From Saccharopolyspora montiporae (GTDB taxonomy: Bacteria > Actinomycetota > Actinomycetes > Mycobacteriales > Pseudonocardiaceae), in contig NZ_JADEYC010000023.1 of the NCBI RefSeq assembly GCF_015209505.1, forward strand, positions 1 to 64,000: DNA of 64,000 nucleotides. The letters run 5' to 3'. Shown piece by piece: positions 52,874 to 60,372 of this stretch. The notes below the pieces were generated by a model that worked only from the letters and a program-made list of their open reading frames with translations, made no database searches and was not told where the DNA came from. Each line of letters starts with the position of its first letter. Within the stretch, counting starts at the first letter, position 1. A program made the position numbers and the translations under genes.

Positions 52874-53085
52874 ATCAGGACACGGTCGGGTGAGCTGGTT
52901 GCTACCGTCGCGGCGATCATGACCGCCGAGTTCGTCAGGAGTTCTGCCGTGGGGTTGCTCGATTTCGTCCGGGGTATCAAGAGGCCGGACAGCAATGCTG
53001 CCGTCCTGCCCGCGGAGCAGGTTCGCGCGGCGATCCTCGCCATCAACCGCCCGACGGCGCCGTTCATCATCCGGGAGGGCGGCGA
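52874..53085 (+). repeat. 212-bp direct repeat, copy 1
   Basis: This block, covering the leader and first 55 codons of the 182-residue gene, matches 53655-53866 with 11 mismatches by my count (about 95%) and no gaps. Homology ends abruptly on the right. Confidence 0.85.
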
Positions 53086-53467
53086 AGGCGACGAGGGAGA
53101 CCTGGTCGCCGAGTGGCGCGTCGCCGACATGCAATGGCACAACGTCTTCAATCAAGCCAGGTTGAAGAAGCAGTTCACCGTGAGCATGCGGTTCGACGTG
53201 GAGAACGTCGAAGTGCGGAGCGTGGACGAGCAGCGTTCGCTGAGCTGGAAGCTCGGCGTGACCGGGGCGTCCTACCAGTCGAGCAAGGCGCGCGGCCGGA
53301 TGTACCAGAACTCCTACACCCTCACGGCGACGCCCTTCTACGAACACGGGGAGACCGGTCAGGTCTACGCATACCGGTTCCACACCAGTGAGCTGAAAAA
53401 GCCGCTGCAACAGGCAGTCCTGAGCGCCGGCTGGACGTGGCGCAGTATTGCGGGCGGAAAGCTCTGA
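52919..53467 (+). CDS. Uncharacterised T7SS-island protein, paralogue 1
   Basis: A 182-residue soluble protein. The N-terminal segment (VGLLDFVRGIKRPDSNAAVL) is followed by QVRAAILAINRPTAPFIIRE, DLVAEWRVADMQWHNVF, a beta-rich centre with MRFDVENVEVRSVDEQRSLSW, and the C-terminal VYAYRFHTSELKKPLQQAVL and GWTWRSIAGGKL. The W-x-x-VFxxA and W-TWR blocks recur in paralogue 2. I recall similar unnamed proteins in other actinomycetes but no function. ATG at 52919 lacks a ribosome site; TACCGT lies at 52903-52908. It stands near EspC-like and WxG genes. Confidence 0.75.
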   Translation: MTAEFVRSSAVGLLDFVRGIKRPDSNAAVLPAEQVRAAILAINRPTAPFIIREGGEGDEGDLVAEWRVADMQWHNVFNQARLKKQFTVSMRFDVENVEVRSVDEQRSLSWKLGVTGASYQSSKARGRMYQNSYTLTATPFYEHGETGQVYAYRFHTSELKKPLQQAVLSAGWTWRSIAGGKL

Positions 53468-53501
53468 GTCCGGGCCGTGCTGGTCCGGCATGGACCGTCG
53501 G

Positions 53502-53548
53502 CGTGTTCCGGGGCATCAAGAGAGGCACGGCAGCGTCGTCGCGGTGTT
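53502..53548 (+). pseudogene. Remnant of a third paralogue copy
   Basis: The stretch encodes VFRGIKRGTAASSRC and then stops. VFRGIKR is identical to the N-terminal VFRGIKR of paralogue 2 and close to FVRGIKR of paralogue 1. It has no start codon context and the rest of the gene is absent, so it looks like debris from an earlier tandem copy. Confidence 0.45.
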
Positions 53549-53654
53549 GACGACAGGTTTACGCGTGATTTTCCCGTGAACCGACCAGGTCGTGGACGTC
53601 CCAGTGGGCTCCGGCCGGAGGCGGGGAGTGCCAGCTCAGCCGGGCTCCGCCGTG

Positions 53655-53866
53655 ATCAGGACACGGTCGGGTGAGCTGGTTGCTACCGTCGTGGCGATCA
53701 TGACCGCCGAGTTCGTCAGGAGTTCTGCCGTGGGGTTGCTCGATGTGTTTCGCGGTATCAAGAGGCCGGACAGCGACGCTCCCGTCCTGCCCGCGGACCA
53801 GGTTCGTGCGGCGATCCTCGCCATCAACCGCCCGACGGCGCCGTTCATCATCCGGGAGGGCGGCGA
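53655..53866 (+). repeat. 212-bp direct repeat, copy 2
   Basis: Second copy of the leader and 5' coding block at 52874-53085, about 95% identical without gaps. The near-identity includes the non-coding leader with TACCGT at 53684-53689. Confidence 0.85.
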
Positions 53867-54236
53867 TGACGAACCGGACCTGATCGCCGAGTGGCGTGTC
53901 GTCGATGCCGAGTGGCGCCAGGTCTTCGCAAAAGCGGGGTTGACCAAGGCGTTCCGCGTGAAGATGCGGCTCGATCCGGACAACGCCGAAGTGCGGGCGG
54001 TGGACGAGGAGTGGGCAGTGAAGTGGGCGCAAGGCATTCCCAAGTTTTCGGCGGCGGCATTCCGAGGGCGGAAAGTCGAACACCAGTGGAGCAGCCAGGC
54101 CGCGTTCACCGAACGCGGGGAGCTCGGCGTGGTGTACAAGTACCGATTCAACCCCGGCGAGATGAAAAAACCGATCAAGAAGGCGGTCACCGGTTCCGGT
54201 TGGATGTGGCGCGGCGTCGCGTTCGCGAAGCTGTGA
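53700..54236 (+). CDS. Uncharacterised T7SS-island protein, paralogue 2
   Basis: A 178-residue paralogue of the gene at 52919. The first 55 residues are nearly identical (LAINRPTAPFIIREGG shared), while the remainder is clearly divergent but homologous: EWRVVDAEWRQVFAKAGLTK, LDPDNAEVRAVDEEW, then VYKYRFNPGEMKKPIKKAV and GWMWRGVAFAKL. No signal peptide or membrane helix is visible. It lies 42 bp upstream of the EspC-like gene and may be expressed with it. Function unknown; immunity, chaperone or effector roles near T7SS substrates are possibilities only. Confidence 0.75.
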   Translation: MTAEFVRSSAVGLLDVFRGIKRPDSDAPVLPADQVRAAILAINRPTAPFIIREGGDDEPDLIAEWRVVDAEWRQVFAKAGLTKAFRVKMRLDPDNAEVRAVDEEWAVKWAQGIPKFSAAAFRGRKVEHQWSSQAAFTERGELGVVYKYRFNPGEMKKPIKKAVTGSGWMWRGVAFAKL

Positions 54237-54278
54237 AGTGCCCAGGGACGGTCTTTCGCGAGTAGTTGGGGGCTCGGT

Positions 54279-54593
54279 TTGAGCGGGTTCGAAGTAAGTC
54301 CGGAAGATTTGCGGAATTCATCGAAAAAGGTCGATGAATCGGTTTCGGATCTTCCGCGCGACATCTTGCGCGGTCTGGATCGAGGTGTCGACTACGGCAG
54401 CGATGACGTGGCGAAGGCCGTGGACGACTTCAACGCAGGGATCGAGGCCGCGGTGAAGGTTTTGCGCGGTACCGCCGGCCAGGCCGTCATGGCGTTGCGC
54501 GGGATCGCTGATGAGTATGAAGGCCATGACACGAACCACAGCAAGGACTTGGCCACGACAAGCGGCATGATCGGCAAAGGAAACCTGGAATAG
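54279..54593 (+). CDS. EspC-like type VII secretion target
   Basis: A 104-residue helical-hairpin protein starting at TTG 54279. The pattern FEVSPEDLRNSSKKVDES, VDDFNAGIEAAVKVLRG and ALRGIADEYEGHDTNHSKDL is typical of the DUF2580/EspC family, which share the WXG100-like fold and are exported or act as partners for larger ESX substrates. Its TAG stop overlaps the GTG of the next gene by one base, so the two proteins are probably translated together and form a heterodimeric substrate pair. Confidence 0.8.
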   Translation: MSGFEVSPEDLRNSSKKVDESVSDLPRDILRGLDRGVDYGSDDVAKAVDDFNAGIEAAVKVLRGTAGQAVMALRGIADEYEGHDTNHSKDLATTSGMIGKGNLE

Positions 54594-55789
54594 TGCGCCT
54601 CGGTGAGACGTCCGATCCCAAGTCTCTCATCCCCGGCGACCCGGACGCCGTCGACCACAACGCCGATGCGCTGCAGAACGTCGCTCGCAAAATGGAAGGC
54701 GTGGGCGACGAGCTCAAGGATGTGGATTTCGGCGAGTGGTCCGGTGCTGCGAGTGATTCATTTCAGCAGAGCTTTTCGAAGGAGCCCGTGAAGTGGATCA
54801 AGTGCGCTGACGGTGCGGAGAAGGCTGGCAAGGCGCTCGCTGACTATTCGAGCGTGCTCCGGTGGGCCCAGGAGCAGGCGGCGGAAGCGATAGATACCTG
54901 GGAACAGGGCACCCAGGCCGGCGAGGCCGGAGGCGCTCCGTCCGCCGCGGAGCCGCTGCACACCGAGGCGCAGGCGATCCTGAAACGTGCCAAGGATCAA
55001 CTGGAGCTGGAAGGCGGACGTGTCGCGAAGCTGATCGGCGGACAAGACGGGGACGCTGCGCTGGCTCTGGTACTCGACGCCGTCGAAGGTGTGAGCACGG
55101 GCGGTTCGGCTGAGACCAGCGGGCCTGCAGCCACGGCGTCGGCATCGGCCGACAGCAGTGGCGGGGTCAGCAAAGCCGAAGCCCAGGCCAGGGCCCAGTG
55201 GGTCGGTGCGCAAGCCGAGGGCAGCGTCAACTCGCAGTGGGGGAGCGCGCGGGGAGGGGCGCAAGCCAGCGTTGACGCTGCTGCCACGGCCTCTGCTTCG
55301 GCGAGCAGGAGTTCCGTTCAGGGCGCGGTCGAGGCGTCAGCCGGTGCGCGCGCATCGGCAGAGGGACGTGCGAGTTCGGGGCCTGCGGAAGCACAGGGCA
55401 AGGTCGAGGGACTCGCCGGTGCGACCGCTGGAGCCAACGGCAAGTTCGGGCTTTCGGGTGTCGAAGGCAACGCGGAGGCGTACGCAGGTGCGAAGGCCAG
55501 CGCTGAAGGAAGTGCGGACGTCGGTGGTATCGGTGTGACCGGGTCGGCCGAAGGGTGGGCCGGTGCAGGCGCCAAGGCCGGCGTCGAGCTCGGTACGGAC
55601 GAGGAAGGAAACTTCAAGGTGGAGACCAGTCTGGGCGCCGCAGTGGGCCTGGGTGGAAGCGCCAGCGTGGGCATTGAGGTCGATCCGGACAAGGTCATGG
55701 ACACCGCCGGTGACGCGGCTTCGGCGGTCGGGGACGCCTGGAACGGTGCCGGGGATTCCGTGCAGCAGATGATGTCGGGGCAGCTGTAA
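54593..55789 (+). CDS. Large WxG-domain protein with Ala/Gly/Ser-rich tail, putative T7SS substrate
   Basis: A 398-residue protein. Residues 1-110 form the helical WxG-type domain with the W-S-G turn in FGEWSGAASDSFQQSF; a second helical part follows to about residue 170. From there the chain is almost entirely Ala, Gly, Ser and Glu in short alternating units such as ASASADSSG, AGARASAEGRASS and GGIGVTGSAEGWAGAGAK. The alternating small and hydrophobic pattern could form an extended beta structure or a glycine-rich membrane-active segment. No enzymatic toxin domain is seen. It pairs with the EspC-like gene upstream. Confidence 0.75.
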   Translation: MRLGETSDPKSLIPGDPDAVDHNADALQNVARKMEGVGDELKDVDFGEWSGAASDSFQQSFSKEPVKWIKCADGAEKAGKALADYSSVLRWAQEQAAEAIDTWEQGTQAGEAGGAPSAAEPLHTEAQAILKRAKDQLELEGGRVAKLIGGQDGDAALALVLDAVEGVSTGGSAETSGPAATASASADSSGGVSKAEAQARAQWVGAQAEGSVNSQWGSARGGAQASVDAAATASASASRSSVQGAVEASAGARASAEGRASSGPAEAQGKVEGLAGATAGANGKFGLSGVEGNAEAYAGAKASAEGSADVGGIGVTGSAEGWAGAGAKAGVELGTDEEGNFKVETSLGAAVGLGGSASVGIEVDPDKVMDTAGDAASAVGDAWNGAGDSVQQMMSGQL

Positions 55790-55820
55790 GTGCTCGGCGC
55801 GATGAGGGAGCATTCGTAGC

Positions 55821-56318
55821 ATGGCAGGGGAAACGCAGCTGTCGCTGGAGTTCGGCGTGCCGTCGGGGTGGAATCCTGCTCGTCCGGAGGCGGTCGGTGC
55901 GACCGGCGCCGCGTTCGTGGCGCTGCACGCGGCGTCCGAGGGGCCCGGGTTCACCACGAACATCACGATGGACGAGCTGCAGCGCGCGGAGTCGACGCTC
56001 GCCGAGGTCGCGGACGAGTCGCTGGACAACCTGCATCGGGCCAGCCGCCAGGTCTCGCTGTCGAACAGGTCGGAGTTCGGCGCCGACGAAGCGCCGGGGC
56101 TGACGCAGATCATCCGGGTGACCGCGGAGGTCGACGGCGAGGACCTCGATCTCGTGCAGTGCCAGGTGTACCTGCAGCTGCAGGACGCCCGCGATCCGCG
56201 TCAGCGGGCGATCGTGCGGGTCGTGCTGACCGCGCGCGAGGAGGATTTTGACGCCGTGCTCCCGGATTTCCAGGAGTTCGTCGGCACGGTCCGGGTGAAG
56301 GAAGCCTCGGCGGGCTGA
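55821..56318 (+). CDS. Mog1/PsbP-like (LpqN/LpqT-type) accessory protein
   Basis: A 165-residue soluble protein without signal peptide. The order SLEFGVPSGWNPARPE, AAFVALHAASEGPGFTTNIT, ESLDNLHRASRQVSLSNRS and RAIVRVVLTAREEDFDAVLP fits the alpha-beta-alpha sandwich of Mog1/PsbP-like proteins, which include mycobacterial LpqN and LpqT and cytosolic relatives linked to type VII genes. It starts 31 bp after the large WxG gene on the same strand and is probably in its operon, perhaps as a chaperone or as a companion factor. The role is inferred. Confidence 0.68.
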   Translation: MAGETQLSLEFGVPSGWNPARPEAVGATGAAFVALHAASEGPGFTTNITMDELQRAESTLAEVADESLDNLHRASRQVSLSNRSEFGADEAPGLTQIIRVTAEVDGEDLDLVQCQVYLQLQDARDPRQRAIVRVVLTAREEDFDAVLPDFQEFVGTVRVKEASAG

Positions 56319-56321
56319 ACC

Positions 56322-56346
56322 GGCGCACCACTGTGGACGGTGCGCC
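56322..56346 (+). terminator. Hairpin terminator of the T7SS-substrate operon
   Basis: A perfect 8-bp stem, GGCGCACC with GGTGCGCC, and a 9-nt loop begins 3 nt after the stop codon of the PsbP-like gene. Confidence 0.55.
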
Positions 56347-56423
56347 TCCGGGTGTGCGCCAGCGCACCGTGTGGCCAGGGGCACGGCCGTGCTCGTTGCC
56401 GACGCGTCCCGACCCGCTTAAGC

Positions 56424-56435
56424 TACCAGTCGGTA
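56424..56435 (+). promoter_or_regulatory. Palindromic operator candidate before the thioesterase gene
   Basis: TACC-AGTC-GGTA is a short inverted repeat 24 bp upstream of the ATG, in the core promoter position. Similar TACC/GGTA palindromes are common TetR-family sites near acyl-CoA genes; no such regulator is adjacent. Confidence 0.4.
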
Positions 56436-56459
56436 ACTTATGTGAATCGAGGTCGCAGG

Positions 56460-57014
56460 ATGAACATGTACCTCCGGCTGCTGATCGTCGCCTTCCGCGC
56501 GTGGCGGCGAGGACGCACGTCGGCGCTCGGACCCGGCCGGATCCCGTTCCGGGTGCGGCCGACCGACCTCGACCCGCTGGGGCACGTGAACAACGGGGTC
56601 TACTTCACGCTCTTCGACCTCGGCCGCATCGATCTCATGCTGCGCTCCGGCTTGTACCGGCGGTTCAACCAGGCCGGCTGGTTCGCCGTGGTCAGCGCGG
56701 AGACCGGCACGTTCCGCAAGGAGCTCAAGCCGTTCCGCCGCTTCGAGCTGGAAACCCGCGTGCTCGGCTGGGACGAGCGGCACCTGTACTACGAACATCG
56801 CGTGCTCAGCGGCGGGCGTCTCGCGACCAGCGCCGTCATCCAGATCCGCTTCCTGTCCCGCAGCGGGGAACGCATCGAACCGCAGCGGGTCATCGATCTG
56901 CTCGACGAGACCGCCGAGCGCCCGGAGCTGCCGTCCTGGGTCGCGGACTGGGGCAAAGCCTCCTTCGAGCACGCGAAGGCCGCCGAGCAGGCCGTCCGGG
57001 ACCACGTGGGGTAA
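56460..57014 (+). CDS. Hotdog-fold acyl-CoA thioesterase
   Basis: A 184-residue protein of the 4HBT/THEM6-like group. The hotdog motif RVRPTDLDPLGHVNNGVYF has the Asp and the HVNNG loop typical of the active site, followed by ELKPFRRFELETRVLGWDE and the basic Arg-rich N-terminal stretch (AFRAWRRGRTS). It hydrolyses acyl- or aryl-CoA thioesters; substrate unknown. ATG at 56460 has GAGG 7 nt upstream. The neighbouring palindrome suggests control by a TetR-type repressor encoded elsewhere. Confidence 0.83.
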   Translation: MNMYLRLLIVAFRAWRRGRTSALGPGRIPFRVRPTDLDPLGHVNNGVYFTLFDLGRIDLMLRSGLYRRFNQAGWFAVVSAETGTFRKELKPFRRFELETRVLGWDERHLYYEHRVLSGGRLATSAVIQIRFLSRSGERIEPQRVIDLLDETAERPELPSWVADWGKASFEHAKAAEQAVRDHVG

Positions 57015-57305
57015 CCGCTGCTCGTCCCCACCGCGCGCCGAGCGCCGCCGGCACCGGCGGGTGGGCGGCCCGGCGGTCGTGGGCAGGTCCGTCCACCGGG
57101 CCGGGTGCCGGCGGTTATGCCGAAGCGAACCCGCTGGTCAGCGGATGGCCGCCCGACGCACTGCGATCGCTGGCTGCAAATACCGAGTGCGAGCACCGGG
57201 TGCTCGAACGGGGTGCCGAGCCGGCCGCCCGGGTGCGCGCGGCGGTCCTCGGCGAAGCCAGCGCGGCGGCTCCACCGGGCGCAGCCCACCCGGACGACCC
57301 GCACG

Positions 57306-57602
57306 TCAACCGGCGTACTGCTCGACCGCGTTGTCGATCTCCTGGGCCATCGAGGTGTCGTTGGCCGTGATGCCGCCCTTCCAGTGCGTGCTGAGGTGGA
57401 AGGTCACCTTGTTGAACCGGATGTCGATGTCCGGGTGGTGGTCCTCGCTCTCGGCGATCTCCGCGATGCGGTTCACGGCCTGGATGGCCTGCGAGAAGCC
57501 CGCGAACTCGACCGTGCGATGCAATTCTGCGCCGTCGCGCTGCCAGGCGGGGAGGTGCTGCAGCGCCTCGGACACCTGGTCATCGGAGAGTAGTTCGGTC
57601 AT
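57306..57602 (-). CDS. 4a-hydroxytetrahydrobiopterin dehydratase (PCD/DCoH)
   Basis: A 98-residue protein with the full pterin-4a-carbinolamine dehydratase pattern: PAWQRDGAELHRTVEF, then AEIAESEDHHPDIDIRFNKV with the catalytic EDHHPD, and LSTHWKGGITANDTSMAQEI. It regenerates pterin cofactor for aromatic amino acid hydroxylases, although many bacteria with PCD lack such hydroxylases and may use it with molybdopterin or another cofactor. It could relate to the hppD tyrosine branch at 11.4 kb, but the two are far apart. Confidence 0.93.
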   Translation of the reverse strand: MTELLSDDQVSEALQHLPAWQRDGAELHRTVEFAGFSQAIQAVNRIAEIAESEDHHPDIDIRFNKVTFHLSTHWKGGITANDTSMAQEIDNAVEQYAG

Positions 57603-57654
57603 CGCCCCATGGTGACCGCTCCCCGCCCGGATCGCGAAACCTCCCCCCGCACGG

Positions 57655-59412
57655 TCAGGCGAGCTGGAAGTTCGGCGCGTCGTCCAGCAGCGAGCGGGTG
57701 TAGTCGTGCTGCGGGTCCGCGAACAGCTGCTCGGACGCGGCGTTCTCCACGATCCGCCCGTTCTGCAGGATCGCCACCTGCTGCGCGATGTTGCGCACCA
57801 GCGCGATGTTGTGCGTGACGAACACCAGGGCCAGGCCCATCCGCTCGCGCAGGTCCTGCAGCAGATCCACGATCGCCGACTGCACCGAGACGTCCAGCGC
57901 CGAGGTGATCTCGTCGCAGATGAGCACCTTCGGGCCGGTCACCAGGGCCCGCGCGATGGCCACCCGCTGGCGTTCCCCGCCGGAGAGCTGGTCCGGATAG
58001 CGCTCGGCGATGTCCGGGCGCAGCGCCGCGAGCTGCAGCGCCTCGATCACCCGGTCCGCGGTGTCCGCCGGTGCGCCGCCCTCCAGGACCTTGATCGGCT
58101 GGGCGATCAGATCGCGCACCCGCCGCCGCGGGTTCAGCGATTCGTACGGGTTCTGGAAGACGTACTGCACCTGCCTGCGCTGCTCCCGGTTGCGCTGCGC
58201 GCTGCTGCGCGGCAGGGCGTGCCCGTGCAGCAGCACCGATCCCTCGTGCTGCGGGTGCAGGCCGGCCAGGCAACGGGACAGCGTCGTCTTGCCGCTGCCG
58301 GACTCGCCGAGCAGCGCCAAGCAGGACCCCGGTTGCACGTCCAGCGAAACATCCTCCAGCACCGGGGTTTTCGTGTACCAGGCGCGGATGCCGCGAACCT
58401 GCAGCACCGGGCTGGCGTCCGGGAGCTCGGCCTCGGCGCGCTTGGCGGGAGCCCGCAGCGCACCCTCCCGCGGGTGCAGGCAGCGGATCTCGTGCTCGGG
58501 GCCGACCTCGCTCGGTGCGGGCGGCGCGATCCGGCAGTCGTCGGTGGCGGCGGGGCAGCGCGGGGCGAACGCGCAGCCGTCCGGCCGGTTCAGCGGGGAC
58601 GGCGCCTGGCCCTCGATGGCCTGCATGGCCCGGTCCCCGGCCAGGTCCGGCACGGCCAGCACGAGACCGGCGGTGTAGTGGTGCCGCGGCTCGGTGAGCA
58701 CCGCCTCGGTCGGCCCGGTCTCCACGATGCGCCCCGAGTACATGACCGCGATCCGGTCGGCGAGCTCGGCGACCACGGCCATGTCGTGCGAGATGTAGAC
58801 GCCGGCCGTGCCGTGCCGGGCGCACATCTCGCGGATCGTGGCCAGCACCCGCTTCTGCGTGGTCACGTCCAGCCCGGTGGTGGGCTCGTCCAGCACCACC
58901 ACCTCGGGCCTGCCGACGAAGGCCATCGCGATGGCGATCCGCTGCTGCTGCCCGCCGGAGAGCTGGTGCGGGTAGCGGCGCAGGAAATCGTCGTCGCTGG
59001 GCAGGGCCACCTCGTCCAGCACCTGCTTGATCCGGTCGGTGGCCCGGGTGCCGGACACGTCGTGCACGCATTCGGCCAGCTGCCGGTGCAGCCGCAGCGC
59101 CGGGTTCAGTGCCGACCCGGGCGACTGCGGGATGTAGGCGACCCGGCGGCCGCGCATCGCCGCGGCCTGCTTCTCGCCCAGGTCCAGCAGGTCGGTCCCG
59201 CCGACCCGGATGCGGCCGTCGGCGATCCGCGTCCCGCGCTTGCAGTAGCGCAGCATCGCCAGGCCGAGAGTCGTTTTGCCGGAACCGGATTCGCCGATCA
59301 GGCCGAGGATCTCGCCGGGCGAGAGCGTGAACGACACATCGGCGACGATCGCGGCTTCCGCGGGCACGCCGCGGATTTCCAGATCGGTGGTTTCCAGGGC
59401 GGTGGTGGTCAT
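57655..59412 (-). CDS. Peptide ABC transporter, fused double ATPase (DppD-DppF type)
   Basis: A 585-residue protein with two complete ABC ATPases: the first (about 5-275) with GLIGESGSGKTTLGLAML, LSGGQQQRIAIAMAF and VVVLDEPTTGLD, the second (about 325-575) with LLGESGSGKTTLSRCLAG, LSGGERQRVAIARAL and VLICDEITSALD. Each has an oligopeptide-type C-terminal extension; the first includes cysteines around FAPRCPAATDDCRI, a potential iron-sulfur or zinc site found in this family. Fusion replaces the usual separate D and F subunits. It is the last gene of the four-gene operon. Confidence 0.92.
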   Translation of the reverse strand: MTTTALETTDLEIRGVPAEAAIVADVSFTLSPGEILGLIGESGSGKTTLGLAMLRYCKRGTRIADGRIRVGGTDLLDLGEKQAAAMRGRRVAYIPQSPGSALNPALRLHRQLAECVHDVSGTRATDRIKQVLDEVALPSDDDFLRRYPHQLSGGQQQRIAIAMAFVGRPEVVVLDEPTTGLDVTTQKRVLATIREMCARHGTAGVYISHDMAVVAELADRIAVMYSGRIVETGPTEAVLTEPRHHYTAGLVLAVPDLAGDRAMQAIEGQAPSPLNRPDGCAFAPRCPAATDDCRIAPPAPSEVGPEHEIRCLHPREGALRAPAKRAEAELPDASPVLQVRGIRAWYTKTPVLEDVSLDVQPGSCLALLGESGSGKTTLSRCLAGLHPQHEGSVLLHGHALPRSSAQRNREQRRQVQYVFQNPYESLNPRRRVRDLIAQPIKVLEGGAPADTADRVIEALQLAALRPDIAERYPDQLSGGERQRVAIARALVTGPKVLICDEITSALDVSVQSAIVDLLQDLRERMGLALVFVTHNIALVRNIAQQVAILQNGRIVENAASEQLFADPQHDYTRSLLDDAPNFQLA

Positions 59413-59463
59413 CTCAATCCCCGTGGGCTCGGTGGGCGGTCGGTTCGGGAAGGTTCTCGGGCG

Positions 59464-60372
59464 TCAAGCCCCCTTTTCCAGCCCGCGGTCCACCCCGGCG
59501 ACCGAGCGGGACAGCCCGTCGGCGATGAGGTTCACCCCGATGGTCAGCACCGCGATGGCCAGCACCGGCAGCGCGACGGCCCACGGCTGCACGGTCAGCG
59601 CGATCCGGTTCTCGTTGATCATCAGCCCCCAGTCCGCGGTCGGCGGCTGCAGGCCCAGGCCGAGGAAGCTCAGCCCGGCCACCAGGCCGATCGAGTAGTT
59701 CAGCCGCAGCCCGAACTCGACCAGCACGGTGCCGGTGACGCCGGGCAGGATCTCGCCGAGCAGGATCCGGGTGCGGCTCACGCCCATGGCCTCGGCGGAC
59801 TTGACGAAATCGCGTTCGGCGACGCTGAGCGTGGAGGCGCGCACCACGCGCATCACGCGCGGCAGGTGGCTGCCGCCGACGACCAGCACCAGCAGCCACA
59901 GCTCCGGTCCGACCACGCTGACGAACAGCAGGGCCAGCACGACCTGCGGGAACGCCAGCGCGACATCGCCGAACCGCATCAGCAGCTCGTCCAGCCAGCC
60001 GCGGCGGTACCCGGCGTACATGCCGGCCAACGCGCCCAGCCCGACACCGAGCACGGTGGACAGCAGCGCGAGCAGCAGCAGCGTCTGCCCGCCGTTGAGG
60101 AACCGGCTCAGCACGTCGCGCCCGAGGTTGTCGGTGCCGAACCACTGCTGGCCGGTCGGATCGGAGAACGGCGTGTGCACGAACTCGGTCGCGCCGAACG
60201 GGGACAGCAGCGGGCCGAGGATCGCCAGCAGCACCACGAGCCCGGCCATGACCAGGCCGATGCGGGTGCGCGGCAGGCGCAGCGCGGACCGGAAGACGCC
60301 CGGCGCGCGTGGGACTCGGGCGGATTCCGCCTGTTGCTCGTCGGTCTCGGTGGTGTGCACGGTGGTGCTCAT
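59464..60372 (-). CDS. Peptide ABC transporter permease DppC type
   Basis: A 302-residue membrane protein with six predicted helices. The N-terminal domain is short, followed by FGTDNLGRDVLSRFLNGGQT, typical of the DppC/OppC family, and the EAA loop ERDFVKSAEAMGVSRTRILLG that contacts the ATPase. ATG at 60372 overlaps the stop of the preceding permease gene. It forms the channel with the DppB-type protein. Confidence 0.92.
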   Translation of the reverse strand: MSTTVHTTETDEQQAESARVPRAPGVFRSALRLPRTRIGLVMAGLVVLLAILGPLLSPFGATEFVHTPFSDPTGQQWFGTDNLGRDVLSRFLNGGQTLLLLALLSTVLGVGLGALAGMYAGYRRGWLDELLMRFGDVALAFPQVVLALLFVSVVGPELWLLVLVVGGSHLPRVMRVVRASTLSVAERDFVKSAEAMGVSRTRILLGEILPGVTGTVLVEFGLRLNYSIGLVAGLSFLGLGLQPPTADWGLMINENRIALTVQPWAVALPVLAIAVLTIGVNLIADGLSRSVAGVDRGLEKGA

